Part shown: in pieces, positions 35,703-44,105 of the stretch | How positions within the stretch are numbered: the first letter of the stretch is position 1 | Layout: every line of letters begins with the position of its first letter | NCBI RefSeq assembly: GCF_029542205.1 | Contig: NZ_CP113783.1 | Location: 2,719,001-2,783,000, forward strand | Source: Pseudoxanthomonas sp. SE1 | GTDB lineage: Bacteria > Pseudomonadota > Gammaproteobacteria > Xanthomonadales > Xanthomonadaceae | Direction: 5' to 3' | Length of the DNA stretch: 64,000 bases | The notes under the pieces: generated by a model | What the model saw: the letters and a program-made list of their open reading frames with translations, nothing else | Database searches by the model: none | What the model was told of the DNA's origin: nothing | Program-made: the position numbers and the translations under genes

Positions 35703-36197
35703 TCAACCGCCCAGCTTGGCCTTCAGCGCGGCCAGCAGCTTGGTTGCGGCCGGCGACGTGGCCGGCAGGCCGCGCGGATCGACCGCCGTCACGTAGGCGC
35801 CTGCTTCGACGCCCGACACACGAACGAGGAAGCTGGCGCCCTCGTAGCTGACGTCGTACGTGCCCAGCAACTGGGCCCGGCTGGCGATGGTGGCGCCGTC
35901 CACGCCGGCGAGCGCTTCGCCCACGCGGGTGAAGACTTCGTCACGGGTGCCGGCGACGGTAAAGCCGCCCGCTGCTGCGGGTGCGGCGGTGGCTGCCGTG
36001 GCCGCGCCGGCCGCCGGAATCTGCATGGCGCCGCTGGTGTTGGGCAGGTTGAGGTCCGGCGGCACTTCCAGCGGACGCGCTTCAGGCGCCAGCGCATAGT
36101 CGCCCTTCGCGCCCTTCTTGAACCATGAGCAGCCGGCGACGGAAACGACCAGCAGCACCAGGGCAAGCGGACGCACGAGGGAAGACGAAAGACGCAT
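35703..36197 (-). CDS. bamC: BamC/NlpB-like outer-membrane lipoprotein
   Basis: A 164-residue lipoprotein with lipobox VAGC (Cys23) after a hydrophobic signal. The conserved BamC N-terminal motif appears as YALAPEARPLEVPPDLNLP (about residues 34-52), the stretch by which BamC binds BamD. A single helix-grip-like domain follows (TRDEVFTRVGEAL...). At 164 residues it is about half of E. coli BamC and lacks the second domain, the shorter form seen beside dapA in Xanthomonadaceae. It begins 15 nt after dapA. Its 3' end is the source of decayed copies at 35228-35520. Confidence 0.85.
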   Translation of the reverse strand: MRLSSSLVRPLALVLLVVSVAGCSWFKKGAKGDYALAPEARPLEVPPDLNLPNTSGAMQIPAAGAATAATAAPAAAGGFTVAGTRDEVFTRVGEALAGVDGATIASRAQLLGTYDVSYEGASFLVRVSGVEAGAYVTAVDPRGLPATSPAATKLLAALKAKLGG

Positions 36198-36212
36198 GAG
36201 GATCTCCTGGGT

Positions 36213-37121
36213 TCAGGCCGCGAGGATGTCGCGGTTGGATTGTGCTTCCAGCGCCTGCGCCACGGTGGCGAGACGATCGGCAGTATCGGTATGGGTGGAG
36301 GACAGCGAAAGCAGCGGCAGGCGCAGGCCATGGCCGAAGCCTGCGCGCTGCAGCAGCGCCTTCACCGGGATGGGGTTGGATTCCACGCCGAGGAAGGCAT
36401 AGATCTCCTGCAGTTGCGCATCCAACGCCGCGACTGCAGCCGCCTCGCCTGCGCGTGCAAGGTCGCACAGCCGGCGGAAGGTGCGCGGCAGGGCGTTCGA
36501 GCCCACCGAGATGAGGCCATCGGCACCGGCCAGCATGGCGCGGGATGCCGTCGGGTCGTCGCCGCTCAGGACCGCAAAGCCCTCCTTGCGCAGCGCCAGC
36601 AGGGCCGTCATGCGTTCGGGTTCGGCGCGCGCCTCCTTGATGCCCACGATATTCGGATGGTCGACAAGCTCGGCCACCGTTTCCGGCAACAGATCGCATC
36701 CGGTGCGGCCAGGCACGTTGTAGAGCACTACGGGCAATCCGCCCTGGTCGGCCACCGCGCGGTAATGCGCCACCAGCCCGGCCTGCGTGGGGCGCACATA
36801 GGGCGGCGTGACGACCAGCGCGAGCTGTGCGCCCGCTGCGGCTGCCCGGCGCGTGGCGGCAATGGTCTTGGCGGTATTCATCTGGCCGGTGCCGGCCAGG
36901 ACGGGAATGCGCCCGCGCACCTCTTCCACCGCAATGCGCAGCAGGGTGTCGTACTCATCGTCGGTGAGCGCGGCCGCCTCGCCGGTCGATCCCGCCACCA
37001 CCACGCCCTGCGTGCCGCCATCCAGTTGCTGTTTGAGCAGCGAGCGCCAGGCTTCCAGGTCGAGTTCGCCCGACGCCAGGAACGGCGTGGCCAGTGCGGT
37101 GATGCTGCCGGAAAGATGCAA
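36213..37121 (-). CDS. dapA: 4-hydroxy-tetrahydrodipicolinate synthase
   Basis: A 302-residue TIM-barrel enzyme of the lysine and diaminopimelate pathway. Family motifs include [14 protein letters not shown] (about residues 44-57), the Schiff-base Lys in [13 protein letters not shown] near 162, the catalytic Tyr in [14 protein letters not shown] near 134, and NPIPVKALL near 250. There is no ATG at the expected position. TTG at 37121 gives (M)[13 protein letters not shown], the usual N terminus, and has GAGAG 8 nt upstream; another TTG at 37166 is less likely. It is divergent from the gcvR-like gene, which also starts with TTG. Confidence 0.96.
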   Translation of the reverse strand: MHLSGSITALATPFLASGELDLEAWRSLLKQQLDGGTQGVVVAGSTGEAAALTDDEYDTLLRIAVEEVRGRIPVLAGTGQMNTAKTIAATRRAAAAGAQLALVVTPPYVRPTQAGLVAHYRAVADQGGLPVVLYNVPGRTGCDLLPETVAELVDHPNIVGIKEARAEPERMTALLALRKEGFAVLSGDDPTASRAMLAGADGLISVGSNALPRTFRRLCDLARAGEAAAVAALDAQLQEIYAFLGVESNPIPVKALLQRAGFGHGLRLPLLSLSSTHTDTADRLATVAQALEAQSNRDILAA

Positions 37122-37301
37122 GGGATGGCTCTCGGTGGGGTGGCCGGCGTCCGGTGGCGCCCACAAGCGCAGTTGTCCCGGTTCGCCTGCAATGTCGGCC
37201 GCATGTTACTTGCGGGCTCAAAGGGCGGGCAAGTATGCTGCCTGCGTCGCCGGGACGCTGCCCGGCCGCCATTCAGCCTGACCGCAACGCCGGAAGCTCT
37301 C

Positions 37302-37862
37302 TTGACCGATTCCACGCCCCGGCCTTCGCCGACCGAAAACCACCTCCTGATCACCGCCTATACGACGCATCCGGAGTCGCCGCTTCTGTCGGTGACGCGC
37401 CGCATCGCCGACAGCGGCTGCAATCTGGTGGATGCCCGGCTGTCCACGGTGGGGCGCGACGTCTCCGTCACGGCGCTGGCGACGGGGTCGTGGGACGCGG
37501 TGGCGAAGCTGGAAACCATGCTCACGCGGCTCGAGCGCGACGAGGGACTGAAGCTGGTGTTCTACCGCACCGGTCCCAAGGTGGTGCAGTCCAACCTGCT
37601 GCCCTACATCGTGGAAGTGGTGGCCGCGGACAAGCCGGGCATCCTGTTCCAGCTGGCCGACTTCTTCGACCGCCAGGGCATCACCATCGAGAACCTGCAG
37701 AGCACGCGCTACCGCGCCATGCAGACGGGCGCGGAGATGTTCTCGGCGCAGGTGACCATCGGCGTGCCGGCCAACATGCACATCGCCGCGCTGCGCGACG
37801 ACTTCCTTGAATTCTGCGACCATCTGAACCTGGACGCGATCATGGATCCGATGAAGTTCTGA
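37302..37862 (+). CDS. gcvR: GcvR-like ACT-domain regulator
   Basis: A 186-residue protein made of two ACT domains (about residues 16-85 and 100-175). The first begins LLITAYTTHPESPLLSVTRRIADSG, the second IVEVVAADKPGILFQLADFFDRQG, matching the glycine cleavage system repressor GcvR, which binds GcvA rather than DNA. No ATG precedes the conserved part; TTG at 37302 with GGAAG about 8 nt upstream is the best start. It is divergent from dapA (180 nt between starts) and is followed by bcp after 2 nt, the usual order in many gammaproteobacteria. Confidence 0.9.
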   Translation: MTDSTPRPSPTENHLLITAYTTHPESPLLSVTRRIADSGCNLVDARLSTVGRDVSVTALATGSWDAVAKLETMLTRLERDEGLKLVFYRTGPKVVQSNLLPYIVEVVAADKPGILFQLADFFDRQGITIENLQSTRYRAMQTGAEMFSAQVTIGVPANMHIAALRDDFLEFCDHLNLDAIMDPMKF

Positions 37863-37864
37863 CG

Positions 37865-38350
37865 ATGACGGCGAAAAGCGCGAACGCCCTGCCCAAATCG
37901 ACACTGAAACTGCCGCTGGCCTTGTCCGGCGGCGAGACCGCCACCCTCGCCGACCATGCCGGCCACTGGCTGGTGCTGTACTTCTATCCGAAGGACAGCA
38001 CGCCGGGATGCACCACCGAAGGCCTGGACTTCAATGCGTTGCTGCCGAAGTTCAAGAAGCTAGGCGCCACGGTGCTGGGCGTCTCGCGCGATTCGGTGAA
38101 ATCGCACGACAACTTCTGCGCGAAGCAAGGGTTCAAGTTCCCGCTGGTGAGCGATGCCGACGAAGCGCTGTGCAAGGCCTTCGACGTGATCCACGAAAAG
38201 AACATGTACGGCCGCAAGGTGCTGGGCGTGGTGCGCAGCACCTTCCTGATCTCGCCCGACAGCCGCATCGCACAGGAATGGCGCGGCGTGAAGGTTCCCG
38301 GCCATGCCGACGCCGTGCTGGACGCCCTGAAGGCCCACCAGGCCCAGTGA
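37865..38350 (+). CDS. bcp: Thioredoxin-dependent peroxiredoxin (Bcp/PrxQ)
   Basis: A 161-residue atypical peroxiredoxin that reduces hydroperoxides. The peroxidatic Cys is in KDSTPGCTTEG (about residues 43-53). In E. coli Bcp the resolving Cys is 5 residues later; here no Cys is at that position, but one is present in NFCAKQGFKF near 83, so a different pairing or 1-Cys mechanism is likely. The catalytic Arg near VVRSTFLISPDS is present. It lies 2 nt after gcvR and is likely co-transcribed. Confidence 0.95.
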   Translation: MTAKSANALPKSTLKLPLALSGGETATLADHAGHWLVLYFYPKDSTPGCTTEGLDFNALLPKFKKLGATVLGVSRDSVKSHDNFCAKQGFKFPLVSDADEALCKAFDVIHEKNMYGRKVLGVVRSTFLISPDSRIAQEWRGVKVPGHADAVLDALKAHQAQ

Positions 38351-38465
38351 CCGAATTCCCCTCCACCCCATCCACCATCCCGCGCCGCGGCGGGTCATGG
38401 TGGTTCGCTGCTGTCCGCGGAAAAGTCGCCCGTGTTCACACATCTTCCTCGATGAGGTTGCCCGA

Positions 38466-39863
38466 ATGACCCGTAGCAAGCGTATCTATGTGTTGGACAC
38501 CAACGTGCTGATGCACGACCCCACCGCGTTGTTCAAGTTCGAGGAACACGATGTCTTCCTGCCGATGCAGGTGATCGAGGAACTGGACAACGGCAAGAAA
38601 GGCACGTCGGAAGCGAGCCGCAATGCGCGGCAGGTCAGCCGCTTCCTCAACGAACTGGTCGAAGCCTCCGGGCTGGACAACCTGGCGGCCGGCATTCCGC
38701 TGATCCAGCCCAACAGCCTGCAGCTGCGTGGCTCGCAGAGTGCGGGCCTGCTGCGCTTCCAGACAAGCCATTTCGACGCGGGCAAGAGCTTCGGCGCGGT
38801 CATCCCGGACAACGCCATCCTCGGCGCCATCCTCGCGCTGAAGGAAAGCGAGCCGGAGATCCCGGTAGTGTTCGTCTCCAAGGACATCAACCTGCGCATC
38901 AAGGCGGCGATCGCCGGGATCGTTTCGGAGGATTACGAGAATGACCGCGCGCTGGACGATTTCAGCCTGCTGTACACCGGCGCGGATCCGCTGGCGGAGG
39001 ATTTCTGGCAACGCCATGGCAAGGACCTGCGGTCGTGGACCGACAAGGGCCGCACGTACTACGAAGTCACCATGACCGAGGGCGCGGGCTGGTATCCCAA
39101 CCAGTACCTGTACCTGCCAGGCGATGACGAATCGGAGTTCCGCGTCAGCCGGGTGGAAGGCGACAAGGCGACGCTGCAGATCGTCGATGACTTCCGCCAC
39201 AGCCAACATGCGGTGTGGGGCATCAATGCGCGCAACCGCGAGCAGAACTTCGCGCTCAACGCGCTGATGGACCCGGAAGTCGACTTCGTCACCCTGCTCG
39301 GCACGGCCGGCACCGGCAAGACGCTGCTCGCGCTTGCGGCTGGCCTGGCGCAGACGATGGACCAGCAGCGCTACCGCGAGATCATCATGACGCGCGCCAC
39401 GGTCAGCGTGGGCGAGGACATCGGCTTCCTGCCCGGCACGGAAGAGGAAAAGATGACCCCGTGGATGGGCGCGCTGACCGACAACCTGGAGGTGCTGACG
39501 CACAACCAGGAAGGCGGTGCGTGGGGGCGCGCGGCGACCAACGACCTGCTCGCTTCGCGCATCAAGATCCGCTCGATGAACTTCATGCGCGGGCGCACGT
39601 TCCTGAGCCGCTACCTGATCCTGGACGAAGCACAGAACCTCACGCCCAAGCAGATGAAGACGCTCATCACCCGTGCCGGCCCGGGCACCAAGATCGTCTG
39701 CCTGGGCAACGTGGAACAGATCGACACGCCCTACCTGACGGAAACGACCTCCGGCCTGACCTATGCGGTGGACCGCTTCAAGAACTGGGCGCACAGCGCG
39801 CACATCACGCTGCGGCGTGGCGAGCGGTCGCGCCTGGCGGATTACGCGTCGGAAGTGTTGTGA
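38466..39863 (+). CDS. PhoH-like protein with PIN domain (YlaK type)
   Basis: A 465-residue fusion. The N-terminal PIN nuclease domain (about 5-145) starts IYVLDTNVLMHDP with the first acidic metal ligand, and further acidic residues follow in EELDNGKKG and DNAILGA. The C-terminal PhoH ATPase (about 250-460) has Walker A GTAGTGKTLLAL and Walker B YLILDEAQN, and ends with the conserved RGERSRLADYAS. This toxin-antitoxin-derived architecture is proposed to act as RNA helicase plus RNase. The start at 38466 fits the family. Its TGA overlaps the GTG start of the next gene. Confidence 0.95.
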   Translation: MTRSKRIYVLDTNVLMHDPTALFKFEEHDVFLPMQVIEELDNGKKGTSEASRNARQVSRFLNELVEASGLDNLAAGIPLIQPNSLQLRGSQSAGLLRFQTSHFDAGKSFGAVIPDNAILGAILALKESEPEIPVVFVSKDINLRIKAAIAGIVSEDYENDRALDDFSLLYTGADPLAEDFWQRHGKDLRSWTDKGRTYYEVTMTEGAGWYPNQYLYLPGDDESEFRVSRVEGDKATLQIVDDFRHSQHAVWGINARNREQNFALNALMDPEVDFVTLLGTAGTGKTLLALAAGLAQTMDQQRYREIIMTRATVSVGEDIGFLPGTEEEKMTPWMGALTDNLEVLTHNQEGGAWGRAATNDLLASRIKIRSMNFMRGRTFLSRYLILDEAQNLTPKQMKTLITRAGPGTKIVCLGNVEQIDTPYLTETTSGLTYAVDRFKNWAHSAHITLRRGERSRLADYASEVL

Positions 39864-40495
39864 GCCTTGGCACCCGCTGGAGAGCGGCGTGCCTGCTGGT
39901 GGCGGCGGCCTGCTCGGGACAGGATGTCCTGGCGCAGGCCCCGGCTGCTGCGCACTCCGGTGCGCAGTCGGTGCAGACCTTGAGGGAGATCGCGCTGTTT
40001 CCCCACAGCGATGCCTTTCCGGCGGAAGCCAGGGTGCAGCGTCTCTCCGGCGAGGTGATGATCCGGGCCGAGGTCCTGGCGACCGGGAAGTGGGTCGACG
40101 CCCAGGTGGAAACGTCATCGGGGTCGGCCGTGCTGGATGGCGCGGCGCTGACCGTCGTCGCGGGACTCGCCAGCAAGCCGCGCGATGCGGATGCGCTGCC
40201 CGTACCCGTACGCGTGCCCATCGGATTCTCGCTGGACAGCATGCAGACGCTTCCGGCAAAGACATGCGAGGAGTTCAACCACGACTTCGCCCAGTACCGC
40301 ACCCTGAAGCCCCACGCGACCGCCCACGACATGCGCGTGTTCGATCTGGTCTCCGGCATCTGGGTGGCGACCAAGGGCACGATGGCGCCCGATGCCATCA
40401 AACGCCTGCCGTCCGCGCCGGACAAGGTGGCCAGCACTTGCGCGAAGCGCCCGCGCGCGAAGTTCATGGATACCTTCATGGAGGCGATGCGATGA
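39860..40495 (+). CDS. TonB C-terminal domain periplasmic protein
   Basis: A 211-residue protein starting at GTG 39860, overlapping the phoH-like stop codon (GTGA). A signal peptide ([18 protein letters not shown]) is followed by a single TonB_C-like domain (about residues 45-115): [20 protein letters not shown] and [13 protein letters not shown] match the TonB family pattern. It lacks the N-terminal membrane anchor and Pro-rich spacer of energy-transducing TonB, so it is probably a soluble relative and not an energy transducer. The C-terminal half has two Cys and is not recognised. Confidence 0.82.
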   Translation: MSLGTRWRAACLLVAAACSGQDVLAQAPAAAHSGAQSVQTLREIALFPHSDAFPAEARVQRLSGEVMIRAEVLATGKWVDAQVETSSGSAVLDGAALTVVAGLASKPRDADALPVPVRVPIGFSLDSMQTLPAKTCEEFNHDFAQYRTLKPHATAHDMRVFDLVSGIWVATKGTMAPDAIKRLPSAPDKVASTCAKRPRAKFMDTFMEAMR

Positions 40496-40545
40496 ACACC
40501 TGCCGCGCGGCAACCGGCGCGCCGACCTTGCTCACGTACGACTGA
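40492..40545 (+). CDS. Possible 17-residue coupled small ORF
   Basis: ATG at 40492 overlaps the preceding stop codon (ATGA), and its own TGA at 40543-40545 overlaps the ATG of the yoaK-like gene (TGATG). The peptide would be [17 protein letters not shown]. Both junctions are classic translational-coupling arrangements, which suggests that ribosomes pass through it, but the sequence resembles no known protein. It may only serve as a coupling bridge or be chance. Confidence 0.3.
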   Translation: MNTCRAATGAPTLLTYD

Positions 40546-41222
40546 TGGGCCTGCACCTTCCCCGCTGGGTCTGGATCGGTGCCGTCCTGCTGGCCTGCGT
40601 GGCCGGCATGGTCAACGTCATCGGCTACCTCGGTTTCGAGCATCAGGCGGTCAGCCACCTGACCGGCACCACCAGCCTGCTGGGCGCGGCCCTCGCGCAG
40701 GGCGACCTGCGCGCAGTGACGCACCTGTGGGGGATGCTGATCGCGTTCTGCCTGGGCGCGATGCTGAGCGGCCTGATCATCCAGGACCAGACGCTGAAAC
40801 TCGGGCGCCGCTACGGCGTGGTGCTCACGCTGGAAGCGCTCCTGCTGGTGGCCGCGATCCCGCTCTTCAAACAGGAACAGATCTGGGGCGCCCTGCTGGC
40901 CGCCGTGGCGTGCGGCTTGCAGAACGCGATGGTCACCACGTACAGCGGCGCGGCCGTGCGCACCACGCACCTGAGCGGCATGTTCACCGACCTGGGCATC
41001 GGGCTGGGGCACCTGCTGCGTGGCATGCCGTTGCCGGTGCGGCGGCTGACCCTGAGCGGCCTCATCATCTCCGGCTTCCTGGGCGGCGGCGTGCTGGGCG
41101 CGTGGTTGTATCGCCACTTCGGTTACGACGCCCTCCTGGCGCCCGCCCTGCTGACCGGCGGCACGGGTGTGGGTTATGTGGTGTACCGCCAGTGGATGCA
41201 GGCGCGGCGACCGTCCGCCTGA
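40545..41222 (+). CDS. YoaK/DUF1275 family membrane protein
   Basis: A 225-residue inner-membrane protein with six hydrophobic segments (for example [20 protein letters not shown], residues about 8-27, and the helix around [19 protein letters not shown]). The family motif for DUF1275, a Gly-rich first helix followed by [10 protein letters not shown] and later [22 protein letters not shown], is clear. The start at 40545 fits; longer in-frame starts would lie in the preceding gene. Function unknown; a transporter role is assumed for the family. Confidence 0.9.
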   Translation: MGLHLPRWVWIGAVLLACVAGMVNVIGYLGFEHQAVSHLTGTTSLLGAALAQGDLRAVTHLWGMLIAFCLGAMLSGLIIQDQTLKLGRRYGVVLTLEALLLVAAIPLFKQEQIWGALLAAVACGLQNAMVTTYSGAAVRTTHLSGMFTDLGIGLGHLLRGMPLPVRRLTLSGLIISGFLGGGVLGAWLYRHFGYDALLAPALLTGGTGVGYVVYRQWMQARRPSA

Positions 41223-41253
41223 CCCGGCCACCCGCACGCTGGCGTACGGATGG

Positions 41254-41259
41254 CACAAT
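41254..41259 (+). promoter_or_regulatory. -10-like hexamer of thiD, possibly leaderless
   Basis: CACAAT followed by CTGCGG and the ATG at 41266, the same 6-nt spacing as at tsaE, nnr and queG. The hexamer is weaker than the others and no -35 is visible. Confidence 0.3.
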
Positions 41260-41265
41260 CTGCGG

Positions 41266-42072
41266 ATGACGCTTCCCTCCGTGGTTTCCGCCCTGACCAT
41301 CGCCGGCTCCGATTCCGGTGGCGGCGCCGGCATCCAGGCCGACCTGAAAACCTTCGCCGCACATCGTGTGCACGGCCTCTCGGCCATCGCCGCGCTGACC
41401 GCGCAGCACACGCGCGGCGTGACCGCGGTGAACGTGCCGCCGATGGACTTCCTGCGCGCGCAGCTGGATGCGTGCTTCGAGGACTTCGATATCCGCGCGG
41501 TCAAGCTGGGCATGCTGGCCACCGCCGAGGTGATCGGCACCGTGGTCGAAGCACTCGTCCGGCATCGCCCCGACACGGTGGTCGTCGACCCGGTGATGGT
41601 CGCCACCAGTGGCGCCAGGTTGCTGGAAAACAGCGCGCTGGACGCGATGCGCCGCCAGGTGCTGCCGCTGGCCGACGTGCTGACACCCAATCTTCCCGAA
41701 GCCGAACTGCTGCTGGGACGCGCGATCCCCGATGCCCAGGCGATGCGCGACGCGGCACGGGACCTGCTGGCGCTGGGCGCGCGTGCCGTCTTCCTCAAGG
41801 GCGGTCATCTGCCCGGCGAAGGGGACGTCATCGACCTGTACGCGGATGCGGAAGGCGTAGCGGAAACGGCACATCCGCGCCTTGCACTTGAAGCCCATGG
41901 CACCGGCTGCACGCTGGCGTCCGCCATCGCGGCCCGTCGGGCGCAGGGCATGACGATGAAGGACGCCTGCCTCGCCGCATCCGACTACGTGCACGCCGCA
42001 CTTCGGGGCGGCTACCGCCCGGGACGCAGCGACATCCTCGTGCTGGATCACTTCGGCGCCGCACCCTTCTGA
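41266..42072 (+). CDS. thiD: Hydroxymethylpyrimidine/phosphomethylpyrimidine kinase
   Basis: A 268-residue ribokinase-fold enzyme that phosphorylates HMP and HMP-P for thiamine synthesis. The start gives the family N terminus [21 protein letters not shown] (about residues 7-27). [15 protein letters not shown] near 112, [12 protein letters not shown] near 140 and the anion-hole motif [11 protein letters not shown] near 214 are all present. Its TGA overlaps the ATG of the hydrolase downstream. Confidence 0.96.
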   Translation: MTLPSVVSALTIAGSDSGGGAGIQADLKTFAAHRVHGLSAIAALTAQHTRGVTAVNVPPMDFLRAQLDACFEDFDIRAVKLGMLATAEVIGTVVEALVRHRPDTVVVDPVMVATSGARLLENSALDAMRRQVLPLADVLTPNLPEAELLLGRAIPDAQAMRDAARDLLALGARAVFLKGGHLPGEGDVIDLYADAEGVAETAHPRLALEAHGTGCTLASAIAARRAQGMTMKDACLAASDYVHAALRGGYRPGRSDILVLDHFGAAPF

Positions 42073-42926
42073 TGGACGACATCGACATGCCCATGGTCTC
42101 AGCGCAGGACATTCCGCTGACCACGCCAGACGGCCATGCATATGCGTTGATGGCGCGCATCCCCGCACAGGCGACCTCTGCCGTGCTGTGGGTCCCCGCC
42201 CTCGGTGTGGCGGCGCGGCATTACATGCCGTTCGCGGAGGGCCTGGCCGCGCGCGGCATGGCGGTGTTCGTGCACGAATGGCGCGGCAACGGCAGCAGCT
42301 CGCTGCGCGCCGACCGCCGCCACGATTGGGGCTACCGCGAGCTGCTGGGCATGGACCTGCCATCGAGTCATGCAGAACTTCGCCGGCAGGTGCCCGATGT
42401 GCCGCACGTGATCGGCGGGCACAGCCTGGGTGGGCAACTCGCGGCCTGCCATCTCGGCCAGCACCCCGACGCGTTCGCAGCGCTGTGGCTGGTCGGCAGC
42501 GGCACGCCTTACTGGCGCGCGTTCCCCACGCCACGCGGCTTCGCACTGCCGTTCTTCTACCAGTTCGCGCCTTGGCTGGCGCGCGCATGCGGTGCGCTGC
42601 CGGGTCGTCGCCTGGGGTTTGGCGGCGACGAAGCACGCAGCCTGATCCGCGACTGGGCGCGCGTGGGCCTGAGCGGTCGCTATCGTGCCGCCGGCTTGCC
42701 GACGGATCTGGAAGCCGGCATGCGCCAGGTCCAGGCTCCCCTCCATGGCGTGCTGTTCGACGACGACTGGCTGGCGCCGGAAAGTTCGCTGCGCGCGCTT
42801 GCGGCCAAGATGCCCGCAAGCGCGGCCCGCGTCACCACGCTGCATCATGCGGCGCTGGGCACGCGTGCGGATCACTTCGCCTGGATGAAGCAGCCTGGCG
42901 CCGTGATCGACGCCCTGCTGTCCTGA
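42072..42926 (+). CDS. Alpha/beta-hydrolase
   Basis: A 284-residue hydrolase. The nucleophile elbow is GGHSLGG near residue 117, a late acidic residue is in FDDDWLAPESS near 233, and the likely catalytic His is in TRADHFAWMK near 268. It resembles COG4757-type predicted hydrolases, with the RGNGSSS segment typical of that group. It begins on the last base of the thiD stop codon (TGATGG) and is thus coupled to it. The substrate is unknown. Confidence 0.88.
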   Translation: MDDIDMPMVSAQDIPLTTPDGHAYALMARIPAQATSAVLWVPALGVAARHYMPFAEGLAARGMAVFVHEWRGNGSSSLRADRRHDWGYRELLGMDLPSSHAELRRQVPDVPHVIGGHSLGGQLAACHLGQHPDAFAALWLVGSGTPYWRAFPTPRGFALPFFYQFAPWLARACGALPGRRLGFGGDEARSLIRDWARVGLSGRYRAAGLPTDLEAGMRQVQAPLHGVLFDDDWLAPESSLRALAAKMPASAARVTTLHHAALGTRADHFAWMKQPGAVIDALLS

Positions 42927-42933
42927 TCGCGGA

Positions 42934-43965
42934 TCAGCAACCCACGACGATGCTGTCGCGTCCCTGCGCCTTGGCGCGGTAGAGCGCACTGTCCGCGCTG
43001 TTGATCCAGTCCGACACCGTCGCGATGCCCGGATGCGCTTCGGACAGCCCGATGCTGACGGTGCAGCGCAGGCCGCGTGCGGAGAAGGCACAGGCGGCCA
43101 CCTGCCGCCGCAGCCGCTCCGCCGCCACGATCGCTTCTTCCCAGCGCGTATCGGGCATGACGACGCCGAACTCATCGCCACCATAACGGCCACCCGTGTC
43201 CACATCGCGCAGGCAGGCCTTCAACAATCGCGCGAACTCTTCCACCACTTCATCCCCGACCGTGTGGCCGTAGCCGTCGTTGATGTCCTTGAAGCGGTCG
43301 ATATCGATCAGCACCAGCACCGCCGTCCGGCCCGAACGCTGGAAGCGCTTCAGCTCCGTGGTGGCGGCATGCAGCCACTGCTGCCGGTTCATCAGTCCGG
43401 TGGCGGCATCGAAACGCGCCATCTTCTCCAGCAGGTCCTTCTGTTGCCGCGCCTTGCGCGACAGCGAGTGGGTGGCAACGCCGATCGCCATCGGATAGAT
43501 GGCCAGGAACGGCAGGCAGGCCAGGACCACGGGGTAGCTGGTGTAGGGATCGAACCTGAAACCCCACGCCGCGCTGGCCGCCAGGCAGGTCAGCAGCATG
43601 GTGCCCAGCGTGCGGATGCCGAAGCGTCCACCGCCGATGATCACCTTGTCCATCGTCAGCATCACCGCCAGCAGCACGCTGGGCAGCGCATCGAAATGCA
43701 TGGCGGCGATCCAGAAGCCGCCCATCGCCGCATCGAAGGTCAGGTTCTGGAATTCGGCCTGGATCGGTTCATCGCGGCTCAGCTTGACCCGCAGATAGGC
43801 CAGGTGCGGCCACAGGAAGCCATTGGCGACCAGCAACGCCCACAGGGCGGGCGACGCCGAATGTTCGTAAAACACGGCCCCCACGCATATCGCGCCCAGC
43901 CCAAGCCCCAGCGCGCGCATCCGGTACATGCGCAGGCCATAGCGTGAGCGGTTCTGTTCCGCCAT
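42934..43965 (-). CDS. MASE2-GGDEF diguanylate cyclase
   Basis: A 343-residue enzyme that makes cyclic di-GMP. The N-terminal MASE2 membrane sensor (about 10-170) starts MRALGLGLGAICVGAVFYEH and includes NGFLWPHLAYL, as in AdrA/DgcC. The GGDEF domain (about 180-340) has the intact active site RYGGDEFGV, and the product-inhibition site RDVD is exactly 5 residues upstream of GGDEF. ATG 43965 is preferred; a TTG start at 43989 is possible. Being next to galE and the exopolysaccharide locus, it may feed cyclic di-GMP control of polymer production, as AdrA does for cellulose; that link is inference. Confidence 0.93.
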   Translation of the reverse strand: MAEQNRSRYGLRMYRMRALGLGLGAICVGAVFYEHSASPALWALLVANGFLWPHLAYLRVKLSRDEPIQAEFQNLTFDAAMGGFWIAAMHFDALPSVLLAVMLTMDKVIIGGGRFGIRTLGTMLLTCLAASAAWGFRFDPYTSYPVVLACLPFLAIYPMAIGVATHSLSRKARQQKDLLEKMARFDAATGLMNRQQWLHAATTELKRFQRSGRTAVLVLIDIDRFKDINDGYGHTVGDEVVEEFARLLKACLRDVDTGGRYGGDEFGVVMPDTRWEEAIVAAERLRRQVAACAFSARGLRCTVSIGLSEAHPGIATVSDWINSADSALYRAKAQGRDSIVVGC

Positions 43966-44105
43966 GTCGCGCGCAGCGTCAGGGGACAAGCGGGTCCAGG
44001 CGTTATGAGTTGACCCGATTCTCAGCCAATCGCAGCCCCTGTGCCAGCCCGCGACAGGCCGTCGCGCGCGTGCTTATGCCAACCCGGTCACGTTCGGCGC
44101 ATCAA

